64,000 nt of DNA from Gnomoniopsis sp. IMI 355080 (Eukaryota > Ascomycota > Sordariomycetes > Diaporthales > Gnomoniaceae). Below the pieces are notes generated by a model. The model was not told where the DNA came from. It saw nothing but the letters and a program-made list of their open reading frames with translations, and searched no databases. This document shows, in pieces, positions 22,540 through 34,803 of the stretch. The stretch lies in NCBI GenBank assembly GCA_027946555.1, contig JAPEVC010000110.1, positions 1-64,000 of the forward strand. Direction: 5' to 3'. Each line of letters opens with the position of its first letter. Position 1 is the first letter of the stretch. A program made the translations under genes and the position numbers.

Positions 22540-23786
22540 ATGCATCTCCCAACGCTTCTCCAGCTCCCCGTCCTCCTTACGGCCTTACTTCTCAACTATG
22601 CCGTCGCCGAACACACCAGCAACTGGGCCGTCCTGGTCTGCACCTCTCGGTTCTGGTTCAACTACCGCCACCTCGCCAATGTCCTGTCCATCTACCGTAC
22701 CGTTAAGCGACTGGGCATCCCTGACAGCCAGATTATCCTGATGCTGCCAGACGACATGGCCTGCAACCCGCGCAACGCTTTCCCAGGCACTGTCTACTCA
22801 AATGCCGATCGCGCCGTCGATTTGTATGGCGATAACATTGAGGTCGACTACAGGGGCTACGAGGTCACTGTCGAGAATTTTATCCGCCTACTGACGGATC
22901 GTGTGGACGAGGAGACACCCCGGAGCAAGAGGCTGTTGACCGATGACAGGAGTAACATTCTGGTGTACATGACGGGTCATGGCGGGAATGAGTTTTTGAA
23001 GTTCCAGGACGCTGAAGAGATTGGCGCATTTGATTTGGCCGATGCATTTGAGCAAATGTGGGAGAAGAAGCGGTACGTAACCAAACACCCCCATCGTCTG
23101 CGGAGTCCGCGCCAGACTGACATTGGATACGACCGTCCTGCAGATACCACGAGATCCTCTTCATGATCGACACATGTCAGGCCAACACCATGTACACCCA
23201 GCTCTACTCACCCAACATCATCGCCACGGGCTCGTCCGAGCTGGATCAGTCGTCTTACTCGCACCACGCCGACAACGATGTCGGCGTCGCCGTCATCGAC
23301 CGATATACATATTACAACCTCGAGTTCCTGGAGCAGAACGTCCGGGACCTGAGTAGCAAGAACACACTGGGTGATTTGTTTGACAGCTACACTTATGAGA
23401 AGATCCACTCTCACGCTGGCGTGCGCTACGACCTGTTCCCGGGCGGCGAGGAGTCGGCCAGGTCCAGGCTAGTCACGGACTTCTTCGGGAATGTACAGAA
23501 TGTGGAGGTCGATGGGACCAAGAACACGACGCTCGAGGAGGATCTGCTCGCGCTCAGCAAGCACATTGCAGAGCTGAGGCGAAGAGAGGATGAGCGAGAT
23601 GAGGCCTCAAAGGGTAATGCCACTCAGGGAGAGAAGAGGAGGGAGACAAACGGACGTAGAATCAAGTCCGCAAAGCCGTTGACGGACGACAATTGGTGGG
23701 CAAAGAAACTGCTTGGAGCTGCTGTCCTGGGAGGGGGCCTGGCTGTATGGGGTCTGGGTTCACTATTGGAAAAGTCTAGCAAGTGA
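22540..23786 (+). CDS. GPI8: GPI-anchor transamidase catalytic subunit Gpi8
   Basis: Two exons, 22540-23072 and 23144-23786, with a 71-base intron, give 391 aa, close to yeast Gpi8 (411). A signal peptide (about 1-23) is followed by the C13 cysteine protease domain with the motifs NWAVLVCTSRFWFNYRH, YMTGHGG with catalytic H147, and MIDTCQA with catalytic C189; the intron lies ten codons before the cysteine. After the lumenal domain comes a charged linker, then a single hydrophobic C-terminal segment (LLGAAVLGGGLAVWGLGSLL) that anchors it in the ER membrane. Family role: it cleaves the GPI signal of secretory proteins and joins the new C-terminus to the GPI anchor, as part of the Gaa1/Gpi16/Gpi17/Gab1 complex. 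Confidence 0.95.
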
Positions 23787-24325
23787 TTGTTCAGAAAAGT
23801 AAATAAACTCGTTGTAATTTTTCCACTCCGGCAGATATCTCTAATAGAACACGCGTCGGTTTCGTCTTGGTGAGAGGCTCATAACGTCTCGAGTTTGCCG
23901 TCCGACCCCAACGACCCGTCATACATCAGGATGAAGACAACATTAAAAAAACAAAAGAATTATCGTGAATATACGATGCAGCAAAAATGCAGGGAGGGTT
24001 TATCATAATTCGTAGAGAGTGTGGAATTTAGATCGCGCCGTAGTGTCTGCCGGACTCATTAGGCTGGGATTGCGCTCTCACACAAACCTCAACCTCGACT
24101 TTTCATGTCACTACGCAACACTATGAACTCACGCCGTAAAAACATTCTCAACTCGACAACTTTCATTTATCCCGGTGTGACTTGACAGAATGACTTTCAC
24201 TTGAATGTTTCTCTATCTCGTCTGAAATTCGTCTATACATACACAAATCTACTAAGGCGACTTCTCATTTTCAAGCGCACCTCTCACTGCAGATTTTGCC
24301 ATCGATACACTCATTTAATCTCAAT
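23787..24325. other. Short intergenic region between GPI8 and the TFIIIC gene
   Basis: Tandem-gene spacer. AATAAA at 23802-23807 is only 16 bases after the GPI8 stop and may be too close to act. The right half is the TFIIIC gene promoter. Confidence 0.4.
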
Positions 24326-27300
24326 ATGAAGAACTCAAAGGTAAGTAACAAAACCTTACCAACCACTCTCCCTCTTCATAGACTAATACCTCGTAGGTCC
24401 TCCCCCTCCATCCAATCGAACTCAAATCGCGGCCCCACAACCACCGCGCCCTCGCCTGGTCTAGCGACGCCGAGCTCGCCGTCGCCGCCGACGACTGCGT
24501 GACCATCTACCTCCCGGCCTTCCCCTCCCTGGACCCAGCACAACCATTCCCCCTCGATGATGGTGTCTCGGCCCAGCAACCGCCTTCCGCTACGCAAGCC
24601 GAGGGCGAGAACGGCATGGGCATCCTACCGGCCAACCTCCCCGCGAACGACGAGGGCGATGATGACCTCGGCTCGGGTGGAGAGGAGGAAGAAGAGGATG
24701 ATGAAGACGATGATGAGGATGGAGAAGACGATGGAAACGGTAACGTGCTGATGGGGATGGGGACGCAGCGACTCGATCAGGCGCAGGAGCCCCAGCAGTA
24801 CAGCGAGGAGACGGCACGTGTGCTGTGGGTCTCGTATCCGGCCCTGCATCCGGAGCTGAACCTGCACGTGTGGGAGGCGGCTGGGAAGGCTATGCCGCTG
24901 ATACGGTCTGGTGTCAGCGCTGTGGGGGATGAAGGGGGTTTATTTGGGGATGGCGCGCGGATGGTGCCGCCGGTTGAGGGAGAGGAGCAGATGATGGATG
25001 GGGTAGAAGAGGCAGGACAGGAAGTCAGAGAACAGCAGGTGGAGGAAGAGTCGCTGGTGCAAGATGCTAACGGCAACAACAACAACAACTCGCACCCTGG
25101 TGCTGGGACGGGCGTCATTGGCGGCGCGGGATCGACCCTAAACCATGTCGTGGCGGTAGAATGGTCCCCGTCCGGCTTGGGCAGGAACCTGCGACCTGTA
25201 CTCGCCGTGCTAACGGGGTGCGGCAGCCTCACGGTATATGGCGAGGGCGGCCCGCTTCCCTTTGGGAGCAACGCGAAGCCGTCGCGGATCCTAGGCCGGG
25301 GCCAGTCGGCGGTACGGGACCTGCAAAGTTGGCTGGTGCTGTGGGCCGTGGGCGAGAACTTTGTGGTGCCGGGCCAGGAGGAGTTTGGCTATGGCGAGTT
25401 CGTCAAGGCATTTGCGTGGTGTCAGGAGGTGGGCACCGGGAGGGCACTGCTGAGCTATATGAATGACCTGAGGGAGATTGTGGTTCTATCTGTTGGGACG
25501 ACGTTCCGGAAGACAGAGGAAGGGCTGGAAGAGGCGGTTTGGAACGTCCAAGAGATCGCCAGGATGGAGACTGGAGGTCCTCATGGGCAGGTTGATGTGA
25601 GTATTCGTGTTTGTGGTGAATCGACAGCTGAGACTGACATTATACACAGGCTTGTGATCCAGACTACGTTCCCTCCGGGTCAAGCTACTGCCTTCGATGG
25701 AGTCCATGGATTAAAGGAGAGACTACATGGAGTTGCTTACTGTCGTACATGGACAGGAACTACGTCGGTTTCAAGAAAGTCACCATCAACCCTCACACAT
25801 GGAATCCGAAAGAAGCTCCCACCATTGTCTGCGAGTCCACTGACTGGGACGGTCGGTGTATTCATCTTGCCACAGACGCATTTTTAGAGTTCGAAGACAC
25901 GGTAAGCCCAATCTCCTTCCATTCTAGCGCATTGATGACCGCGCAAGCTGACCCTAAGGCAAGATATGGAACGTCAACGACAACCTCCTCTGCCGCGGCA
26001 TCATCGTCACCCCCCTCCTCGCCGAACCCTTCGAGATCAACCTGAGCACGTCCACCGGTCCAAAGCCACCTCACCCAACCGCCGAGTGTAACACCACCTT
26101 TAGCCCACAAACCATCAACAACCCCATCACCGGCCTGATCATCCATCCCATCCCCCCGGAAACAACCGCGCCCCCTTTAACACCCCTCTACACCGCCGTC
26201 CGCCTCTCCGCAACCGCCACCAACAACCCCCAATGGACAGAGTCCAACCACCACCCCGCATCGTCGTCATCGCCGGAGCCCCAGTGGCTCACCAGCATTC
26301 AAGCTATCATCACCCGCCAAGTGCCCCTCGGCCAAGCGGGCCGCGAGGGTGATCTCACCGCCGAAGCCGAAGAAGACGGCGAAGACGGTATCTTGCGCGG
26401 GTCCGACGACGATGCAGAGCACAATAATAACAAGTCCGCTACTGTCGATGGCTCAGACAACTCGGACGACGAGGAGGAAGAAGAAGCTGATCCGGACGCC
26501 GACTTTGACCCCTGGGCCAACGAAGGGCCCGACGTCTATCCGCACAACATGCGCCTGTGGGGAATCGCGCGCAGCCCAGGCGGCGGGAGCACAGCCGTCC
26601 TAGCAACGCCACTCCTCACGCAGCGTCCTATGCGCGATACATGGGGTGCGCATCGCAGCCGTGTGCTGTTCGGGTGGCGAATGCGTGTGGGGGATCCCGC
26701 CGAGGTCGCCGCCGAGGTCGACGCCAACGACTCTGAAGAAGCCCAAAGCAGCAGCACAGCTGGCGCCGTAGCCTCTACCACCACCACCACCACCACTAAC
26801 GGCTTGACGACCGAGGCACGTCTCTGGGAATGGATGTACGGCGGCGGACCAGGCGTGCCAGGCCTTACCCCACGCCTCGAACCCGAAACGCTGGAGCATG
26901 CGCGACAGCGGCGGCATCGTTCCGGGCCAGCAGCAGCAACAACTCAACACGTGCAAGACCAAGAAGCCATGGCGCGGCGCGCACGAGTTCGAGAACTCTG
27001 CCGGCCCCTTGTGGCCGCGCAAAGGTGCGAGATATGCGGCGACGGCAACGATGGCTCCGAGATTAAATCCATAGGCAGCGGCGGCGGCGGTGGTGGCCAG
27101 GATGACAATAACAATAACAACAATAACGACAACGACAGAAGCCGCGTGTTCGACGCCAAGTGTGCAAAGGGCCATCGCGTTGCGGTGTGTGGTGTGACAG
27201 GGTTGGCGATCATGGCGCCGGGGATCTCGCGCGCGTGTGGGGTGTGTCAGAGTCGGATTCTTGGGTGGGAGGCTCTGCTGGAAAGGGTGTTGAGGCCTTC

Positions 27301-27388
27301 TGGGATGAGCGAGGAGGAGGTGGCGTTTATGAGAGGGGAGATGGCGCGGGATGTTTGTGCGCGGTGTGGGGGCAAGTATCTGGATTGA
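24326..27388 (+). CDS. RNA polymerase III transcription factor TFIIIC subunit (TFIIIC90/Tfc8-like)
   Basis: Four exons, 24326-24340 (only five codons), 24397-25596, 25650-25901 and 25964-27388, all phase 0, give 963 aa. The N-terminus (ALAWSSDAELAVAADDCVTI) matches the TFIIIC delta-type WD40 propeller start. It is interrupted by a long acidic insertion, an Asn-rich stretch and further propeller strands. The C-terminus carries a zinc-finger domain with CEIC, a CAKGHRVAVC motif, CGVC and CARC pairs, typical of zf-TFIIIC. Family role: part of the TFIIIC complex that binds tRNA gene promoters and recruits TFIIIB. Poly-Asp/Glu, poly-Thr, poly-Gly and poly-Asn tracts are unusually abundant. The third intron (25902-25963) ends in AAG, a weak acceptor chosen because it alone keeps the frame. 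Confidence 0.82.
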
Positions 27389-28020
27389 ACGGTGGGATGG
27401 GGATAGGGACGGGGGGGAAGTGTTGAGGGCTTGTGGAGAGAGAGATCAGTATGCTCCTCCTTGAGGCCGCACCTTCTTGAGGTTCCGCGTGGGCACAAGT
27501 CAGTCCAGTCATTGAGAAGAGGTCGACATCAATCCTGTCTTGTCAGTAGATCTCGAAGCACCTCTGAAGCCCTCGTGCGTATATACCAGCGATATCCACA
27601 GCTAGAGCAGCTTATGCATGGTAAGCGTTCAATGATAAACAAGTCGGGACGTAACACATTGGGCCCTCCCCACTCCAAGCGAACATAAAGCTACTCACGA
27701 ATTCCATGGTTATACGCAAAATATTTGGAATGATAGCATCAGGAAACAGATCAAGGTAGAAAAATCGGTACACTTGGCTTCTCAAAATCAGTTGACAGCA
27801 AGGTATTTACAGGAAGTCTGTCAAGCAATTAACGTATCCGCCAACTCCATCCTATCAATGCACCAATTCTGTCCCGGCGAAATGGTCATACAAGCGAACT
27901 CAAGACACCCCTAACACCATACTATTGACAAATTCAGATTGTCCCCTTGCCCGCGCCCCAAAATGCTAACGTAAGTCATAGTAACATCATACCGAGGAAT
28001 AAGGCTGCGGAATCCAGTGC
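27389..28020. other. Intergenic region between convergent genes
   Basis: 3' ends of the TFIIIC gene (+) and the F-box-like gene (-). No gene or repeat seen. Confidence 0.4.
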
Positions 28021-29449
28021 CTAGATGGACTCATCGGAATCGTAGTCGGTAATATCGGAGTCCATGCCGTGAATGACACCGCAGTTGGGGCACACGTCCT
28101 CGTCGCTGTCGTCGATCAAGTCCTTGACATTTTCTCCTGTGAAGCGGTCAAACTCGACCCACTTTCGCTCGTCCGAATCTCGAGAGACGGGTACGCGCTT
28201 CCAAATTGTCTTGCGCTTCTTCCAGGCCGACTCAGGGTGACCTGTCTCTTCTGGGGCCACGGGGAAAGGGTGCTTGGATTTTGACTTTTGGGCCTTGCGA
28301 TATGACCGCACCACGGTCAGGTGTGGCTCGAGTTCGCGGAGAAATTTGAGTGATCGCTTCTGCTGGAAATAGGTCGGTTCGTGAACTATGAACAAACCAT
28401 CATCCTTCAACATGCCCTGCAGGTCGTGTCCAGCTCTGTGTCCAACCTCACATCTAGGAAGGCCGGTGATCATCAGCTCGTTGAGAGTATAACCCAGCTC
28501 ATGGGCCGCCATCTCATGAAGGGAGGCGTCAGCCATAGGCAGAAAGTAGTCAGGAAAATTGACAAAATCAATGCGCATGGATGTGAGTTGTGGCAGCAGC
28601 CTGGGCCGAGGTCCAGCTGTAGACTTGAGACGCGCTGGATCAAAAGGAGCACGCAAAGCGTCAAGAAAATCGACAGTCTGAGTCCAAGTGTAAGAGCGCT
28701 ATGTTGGAGTCAGCAAACTAGGGTCACGAACGAGGAGAGTAGGTCCAGCAGCTTACGAAACCCGATCTGGACAGACTGCCCGGCTCATGATGGCGCGGAA
28801 TGACGTGAAGGGTTTTCGGCAAACTGAAGGAGGGGTGATAATCTGGCTCAATCTTGTGGACACGCGGCACATCGTCGTAGTAGCGGGCGATGATACGAAG
28901 GTTGATATGGCGAACAGTGTTGCGGATGGGGTCCTGCAGGTCGGCAAACCGGCGCAGAGCCTCGGGACTGGTGAAGGTGAAGACATTCCTGGTCCAGAAG
29001 AAGCGTTTGGCTTCGGTGTTGTAGGCCTTACAGGTGGCGAGGAAGCCGATGGCGGTCTGGGGACCACGCTTGGCCTCTGCGACAGTCAGGGTCTCGGGGG
29101 TGAGTTTGGACAGAGGGTCGATGATGGGATCTTTGGCGACAAGCGCATACTCCATGATTCTGAGTATGACCTCGACGGGTAGGTGAGGAAGCCTGTGAGG
29201 GAGCTGGTCCAGGGCGGAGAGACGGGAGCTGCGGCGTCGTGAGGTGCGCGAATTGGCGGATGAGGCGAGTTGAAAGTCGGGGTGAGCGGCGACGGCGGCA
29301 TTCCAAGGGATTCCAGCCTCGCGCAGAAGCCGCTTCAGGTTCATATTCTCATCTTCGAGTTGCTGATTCAAGGCGCGGAGAGGAGCGTTGTAGCGAATCT
29401 CGGCCTGCTCCTCCTGGTCGCGACCATCCCATGGGAAGATGCTGTCCAT
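28021..29449 (-). CDS. F-box-like protein with N-terminal coiled coil
   Basis: Two exons, 29449-28757 and 28698-28021, with a 58-base intron, give 456 aa. A short heptad-like helix (LRALNQQLEDENMNLKRLL) precedes an F-box-like segment (LPHLPVEVILRIMEYAL) and a helical region ending in a TFTSPEALRRFADL motif often seen after such F-boxes in fungal proteins. The C-terminus is strongly acidic (DLIDDSDEDVCPNCG, then an Asp-rich tail with a CPNC pair). Family inference: substrate adaptor in an SCF ubiquitin ligase; no substrate-binding repeats are evident. The ATG at 29449 is the first Met in frame; the frame is open further upstream without one. Poly-Ser coding repeats upstream of this start are probably untranslated. 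Confidence 0.65.
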
Positions 29450-32048
29450 GGTCGTGGCGGTGTTGCTGTTGCTGCTGCTGCTGCCGCTGTAGCAGGGTTG
29501 GGTGGCCACAAGACGATCGGAACCATTCACATAATCAACCAGAAGCTGATTGTTAGATACACAATAATGACAGCGTCGTGGTGGTCGATGAACAGGGCCG
29601 GTGGGTTGATTGAGAGGGAATTGCGCGACTTGGGGGCAATCGCGATGTCGTTAGTTGGAAAGCGCCCCAAGATGGCATGACTAAGATCTCGGGATGCGCC
29701 TGAATTAGTTCAGTTCTGCCGGGTCCTTCTGGTCTGCGACAGGGACGCCGGGGGTTGTTGGTTGCTGGTTGTTGATGCGTTGTCGCGCGACAGGCTGAAG
29801 CATAGTCCAAGACGCTTTAATAAAAGGGACAGTCGTCCCAAGTCGGATTTGGCGCACAACTTTTGGCTGATGTGGGACGTATTTGCGAAGGGCGTCTGTC
29901 AACGATGGTGGGATCGTGCTTACTAGCGCGGTTTTGGGATGGGCGGGAGATCGCGGCCGCTGGTGGTACACTATGGTACTGACTGCTAGACGCCGCTCTG
30001 ACGGTAGAATGGCTCTTGCGTTTGTCTGAACTAATAAATGCTCTGGCTGTCCTGTATAGGGGGCGGACTCGAGACGAGTTGAATCAGACAACAGCTGCGG
30101 ATGATTCAGTGAGCATCCGTTAGTTGTTGTGGCACCACCAGTCCTACTCAATTGATGAGTTAGATACGGTACAGTGCTCTGTACCTCGACCTAACTGGTG
30201 CTGGTGCTGGTGGTAGCTTGTGACAGGCCGACAGGCCAGTCTACGGGCATCGGCACCGAGCAGCGGAAGTGGTTGCAGCTGCAGGGACCTCGGGAACTCC
30301 GGGCCGCGGTTAGGACCAGGATCAGCTTCCGAACTGCTGCCAGGGATTGGTGATGCTTCGTGAAGGCCTCACTACGGAGTTAACTTAAACTCAAGTCGAC
30401 AACAAACTTCAAGACAAATGGATTCCATATTTAAAATCAGATATGATACTGAGATTTTTTTAGATTTTGGTAGAGATTGGTAGAGAGTATGGCTGTGGCA
30501 TCTAGGCACTTGCTAGGTAGTCCGACCCTAGGCGGATGATCGAGTGAGAAGCTGTATAGATTTGTGTTACACAACACACGGCAATATACTACCATTGTCC
30601 TGTCAATACATAAGTCAGCACTTTTTTCTGACATATTGTATGACTGTGACATTCGGGTTAGCTTATACTGTAATGCATGGTAGAACCGAATCATGCGGCA
30701 GGCTTGCAACTCTGGCTTCTCTTCATATCAGCCCGATAGAATGTCGACAGTGGCAGGCCGCGCCCATGGCCTTTTGTACACCACCTCCAGATACCATGTC
30801 TTTGGCCTTTCGACCGTCGTGGTTTCTCTTTTTGAGCAACAAGTATGCAACAGACTGCCAGCGGAATGTGTCGATGAATGGGACAGCTAAAAGATAAAGC
30901 TTAGTCCCATGAGACAGTACTCAAACCTCGATGTTCCCCAAAAGCAAGCACTTGGGTCAAGGACTCGGAAGTACTATATGAGGAAAGACAAACAATGGAA
31001 CCGCATGGTGGCGATACTTAGGCAAGGAACCCAAACACTTGCAAGTCATGACAGCGGCCCCACAGCAAAACATCGGAATCAGGGACGGACGCTAGTTCCT
31101 CTCGAGTAGATGCAAGTAGAACAGATGAGACGAAATGGATACAACGTAGACAACTGGCAAGACGACAGACTCAAATCCCGGATTCTTTTTACCTGTGCTT
31201 TTGAAACCTACAGGACATATTGATCCTGCAGTTGCCCCCCTAGTAACCCAGAAGCGATCATCCCAGAAAGGATCATTCCTAAGACGACTATCCTTCAGGC
31301 AAATCCTCGTCGAAACTGAAAGCTTCAATTCTTTTGCGGAGTCAAATGGTAATACGATTGATTATTGCGTAGGAAGTTGATCCTAGATCCTTGTTTTCGA
31401 TTCTCCTGGTCCTGACTGGCGACAAAGGTGTTTGTGGTACATAGTATACAGCCAACTAGGATCCAAAAGACAAAATAAGGTATGCTACCTAAATAGAACC
31501 TTTCTAAGCAACCCGCTTCGGCCTTCTCATTTTCAATCTTGGCATCCGGTCTTCAGCGACGGCCGCCAAGGATGAAGCTCCAAGAACCTTCCATTCCGTT
31601 TGCTGTTTGATCATCTTCAAGTATACCGCGTGCGTGTGCACATCGCTACCCCCGTTTCAAGTCAGCCTCGCACGGAAGCTTAAAAGCCCAATCACGGGCA
31701 CCATATCACCATGTTGGCTATTATGCACCACAGCAAAATAAGACACAGGTACTAATAGACCAGCAACACATGAGATGGCCCTGGTCTCTTTTTTTAATCG
31801 AGGCTATATGGGGACTGACACATCCCCCAAGAAGATGCACAAAAATGCCGAGATCTGCCATGCGTGAAACATTCCGGAGTTTCTTCCATCTCGTCTCTTT
31901 CTATCCTCTATCTTCTTATTTGTCTTCATTTGCCAAGTTTTGAGACTGACTTCGTTGAAGCCGCAAATCACTTCCTAACTTTTTCTCATCTACCCTCCTT
32001 TTCCTCTTTCCAAGCAAAAAGAGGAAGCCAAGATCAGTCAAACCAGTC
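29450..32048. other. 2.6 kb divergent intergenic region
   Basis: Separates the F-box-like gene (-) from the next gene (+), so it holds both promoters. The last 170 bases are pyrimidine-rich, a likely transcription start area. A GGTGCTGGT repeat lies near 30197-30215. No gene supported. Confidence 0.45.
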
Positions 32049-33000
32049 ATGGCCGCCATCATGTCCAGCAGCGTTCAACCTCCTCAAGCCACCAACCCCA
32101 TGGCCAAATACACCCCTGCACCAGGCGCGAAGAGTCTAGACGACTATGGACTGCTCATCTATGATCGATACACCAACATCTTCGAGCCATTGGACCCAGA
32201 GTCCTTACCCGAAGACTGCGTGCGTCTGGGGCCCGACGATGTCCTCTTCCTCATCGAAGCGCCCCTCAATGCCGTCGAGCTCTACGAGGCTATCCTCAAG
32301 CCTCGCACCCCCCTGAAAGTCCACTCGGCACGTCTTGTCCCGCGCAGCATCCGCAAGGGGGACGATGCTAGTCGGCGTGGCTTGGCGGATGAGTACTTGA
32401 ATGGCCAAGGGAAGCTCGCCGGGTCAGGGAATGGTGCAAATGCGGTGGATCGGGAGGTACACTTCATCGTGATACCGAGGGATACAATTTGGCAGTTGCA
32501 GATGTACGACCATTTGTAAGTTACAGGGGAAAAAGATCCCCCAACCTTTATTCTCTCAAACCCAAGGCTCTTTTTTTAACACATCGAAAACGTAAAGCAT
32601 GTGGCCAGTCCAACTCCAATACATGAGCATCCCGGTGCGCGTCTCAGGCGCAAAGACCGTCCGCTCTCCGTACGCTGTCATCTGCTACCACGGCCACCGC
32701 GTGTACCAAAAGAAGCTGAGAAGTCTGCTGAAGGAGACGCACCTGGCCAACGACCCGCTGAGTCGCAGTCTCCTCCCCGTCGGCACGATTCCCTTGCCGG
32801 AGACGCTCAAGGACTACGTGGAAGGCTTGCCTGGTAAGGATGTTGCAGCGCCTTATTTCATGCGTCCGCAGAACGCCCAGGTGGAGAGACCGACCATTTT
32901 GAGACGTGTGACATCAAACCTACCCACAGTCAGGCGGGCTGTTAGCAATATTTCGTTACGGAGGAGCAGGTCTGCAATGTCTGTGGGCGACCAGCAGTGA
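32049..33000 (+). CDS. Protein of unknown function
   Basis: Two exons, 32049-32515 and 32598-33000, with an 82-base intron (donor GTAAGT, acceptor AAAG), give 289 aa. It has ordinary globular composition with alternating hydrophobic and charged stretches, for example DDVLFLIEAPLNAVELYEAIL and YAVICYHGHRVYQKKLRSLL, no signal peptide and no membrane segment. The C-terminal 40 residues are basic and Ser/Arg-rich (RRAVSNISLRRSRS). I do not recognise a family. Coding character and phase-consistent splicing support it as real. A second in-frame ATG four codons in is also possible. Confidence 0.6.
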
Positions 33001-33339
33001 AAAGAATTCGTCTGAAAGGCCATCGAGAATTGGGTGTTGATATTATTATGTATAGTACGGTCATCTTGTGGTTCATGATGGAATGGCGTTTCGGTAGGAC
33101 AATATTTGGTGTACCAGCTTTGAGATGCATTGTTTGTGGAAATACACTGTAATTTGTGAAAAACAGCAGCAATTATTGGAATGACGAGATCACTGAAGGT
33201 ACTGGAGATTGCCAACTCTCCATTTGCATATTGGATCGTTTGATTTTTTTGGTAATTATTTTCTCTTTCAGCAAGCTCGTTATGGAGAGAATACAGCAAC
33301 TAACACCCGAGTAAGACTCTTACTCACGTTGCTACGCAC
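33001..33339. other. Spacer between convergent genes
   Basis: 339 bases between two stop codons. AT-rich, consistent with two facing 3' untranslated regions. Nothing else seen. Confidence 0.4.
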
Positions 33340-33960
33340 CTAGTGCGATGACCTCCACTGACCAACCTCGCTTTCCGAAATCTCACGGATCTTGTTGATC
33401 TCTGCAGGCTTACCCGTGACCGCACCCTGAGCAACCTCCACCGCTCTCGACAAAATGTTCTTTGCCACGACTGCATACGTCACACTGGTCGTCTTGACGC
33501 GAATGACCCCAATGCGAGGATCGTTCTCACTGCCATCGTGCTTGCCGTCACCCAAGTCGCCCAGCCACGTCTTCAGGATGGGGCTGTAGTGCTTTCGCAC
33601 CAGCTCGCGGTCCGTCTCGACGGTCGCCGCGCCGCTTAGCGACGCCCACTCGCCACTGCCGTTGAGGAAGCTGATGTTGACGTGCTCATCGCCCTGCACC
33701 TCGTCGGTCTTGTTGCTCTCCGTGTTGGTGTGGAAGAGCAGGTCGATGCCGCCGTTCTCCTTGGCAGCGACGGCCATGCAGCGCGACACAAGCTTGCCGG
33801 ATGCCGCGTCGCGGGTCGTCATCATGCCAAACTTGCAGGCGTCCACGAAGGAGGAGAGCGTGTTGACTTTGTCATCGAGGCTGGCCGCGGGGTCGGCATT
33901 GGCAGCGGTGTAAGGGTCGGCGGGCTTGTCGCCTGTGCCAGAGGTGTTGGAGAAAGACAT
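33340..33960 (-). CDS. bli-3: BLI-3-like FMN-binding split-barrel protein
   Basis: 206 aa from the ATG at 33960 (MSFSNTSGTGDKPADPY), a start like that of Neurospora BLI-3. The domain is of the general stress protein/pyridoxamine phosphate oxidase-like type, with FGMMTTRDAASGKLVSRCMAV, HTNTESNKTDEVQGDEHVNI and a DPRIGVIRVKTTSVTY region. Family members bind FMN or F420 and are induced by stress or light; bli-3 is blue-light inducible in Neurospora. Induction here is an inference from the name only. An intron with a GTATGT donor ends just before the start (33965-34115). If it is not removed, an in-frame leader of 51 residues joins to this protein. Confidence 0.8.
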   Translation of the reverse strand: MSFSNTSGTGDKPADPYTAANADPAASLDDKVNTLSSFVDACKFGMMTTRDAASGKLVSRCMAVAAKENGGIDLLFHTNTESNKTDEVQGDEHVNISFLNGSGEWASLSGAATVETDRELVRKHYSPILKTWLGDLGDGKHDGSENDPRIGVIRVKTTSVTYAVVAKNILSRAVEVAQGAVTGKPAEINKIREISESEVGQWRSSH

Positions 33961-33964
33961 TTTT

Positions 33965-34115
33965 CTACAGGTAATTAGTGTCTGGAAGCAGTGAAGTTTG
34001 TGAGGTTGTCTTGAGGTGGCTGCTCGAGAGCTCCTGGCAACGTGTAGCTCTGGGGCCCATGAGATGCGATTGAGGCAGCGTCGGCCAACGGGCAGTAGAC
34101 GAGAGGAAGACATAC
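33965..34115 (-). other. Probable 5'-leader intron of the BLI-3-like gene, with a hidden in-frame start
   Basis: On the minus strand a perfect GTATGT donor (34115) and a CTAAT branch followed by CTGTAG (ending 33965) define a 151-base intron four bases before the ATG. The donor contains an ATG (34113) that reads in frame through the whole intron into the BLI-3-like protein. Confidence 0.65.
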
Positions 34116-34803
34116 TCTGTAGTGTGTTTGTTGTATGACAGAGAGATGGTGATTCGTGTTGTGGCCCAATTGTATTGTTGGTAGTTCGTTTGTAGTGGCT
34201 TTGAGTAGGAAGTTGACAGGTTGATAGGACGTCCGCTAAATCGGAAATTAAAAAAGTAAACAGTATTTATTTGGCATTCACTCTCCCTTCTTCGTCATTC
34301 AGCTATGTTGCTGTGTACGATTTCATCATCGAAGTAAGTCGTCATACTGTCTCTCGCCTGCAAGTGACGTCAAGCCAACGTCGAGCCGCTTGTGTAACAG
34401 CTACTGTACTGTACATGGTACACAATTTGGTGTGCACTAGTTGCCCAGACCCACCCACGCTTGTCATATTTGGATGTCTCCAACTTTGGGGTTTTCCGTA
34501 AAAATGATGGATTACGAAGAGAAGGATTGACTTATCCAGTGGAGGTGGGCTGACAATTCCTGGAGCTTGGTGTTCTGACATGGACGGGGCTTCTACAGCT
34601 ACCCGGAGCTGCAATTCAAGCTTCTAAGCCAGTCAGGCCAAACAATTGCCCGGTCCGCGTCCTCACAAACCCAGATTCCTCTGGGGTTGGTCCCCGGCCC
34701 GGGTCCATGGCTCTCAAGTCTCCTCTTTTTGTACAAGAATCGATCTATATGTCCTGACGGAACCTCCACATGGCGTGGATCGGTATTCGGTATTCACTTG
34801 CCC
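34116..34803. other. Intergenic region
   Basis: Promoter of the BLI-3-like gene and 3' end of DPH5. No gene or recognised motif. Confidence 0.4.

Noticed and set aside
26600..27175. Long minus-strand frame inside the TFIIIC gene
   Set aside because: It is the antisense of the GC-rich coding repeats of the real gene on the plus strand.
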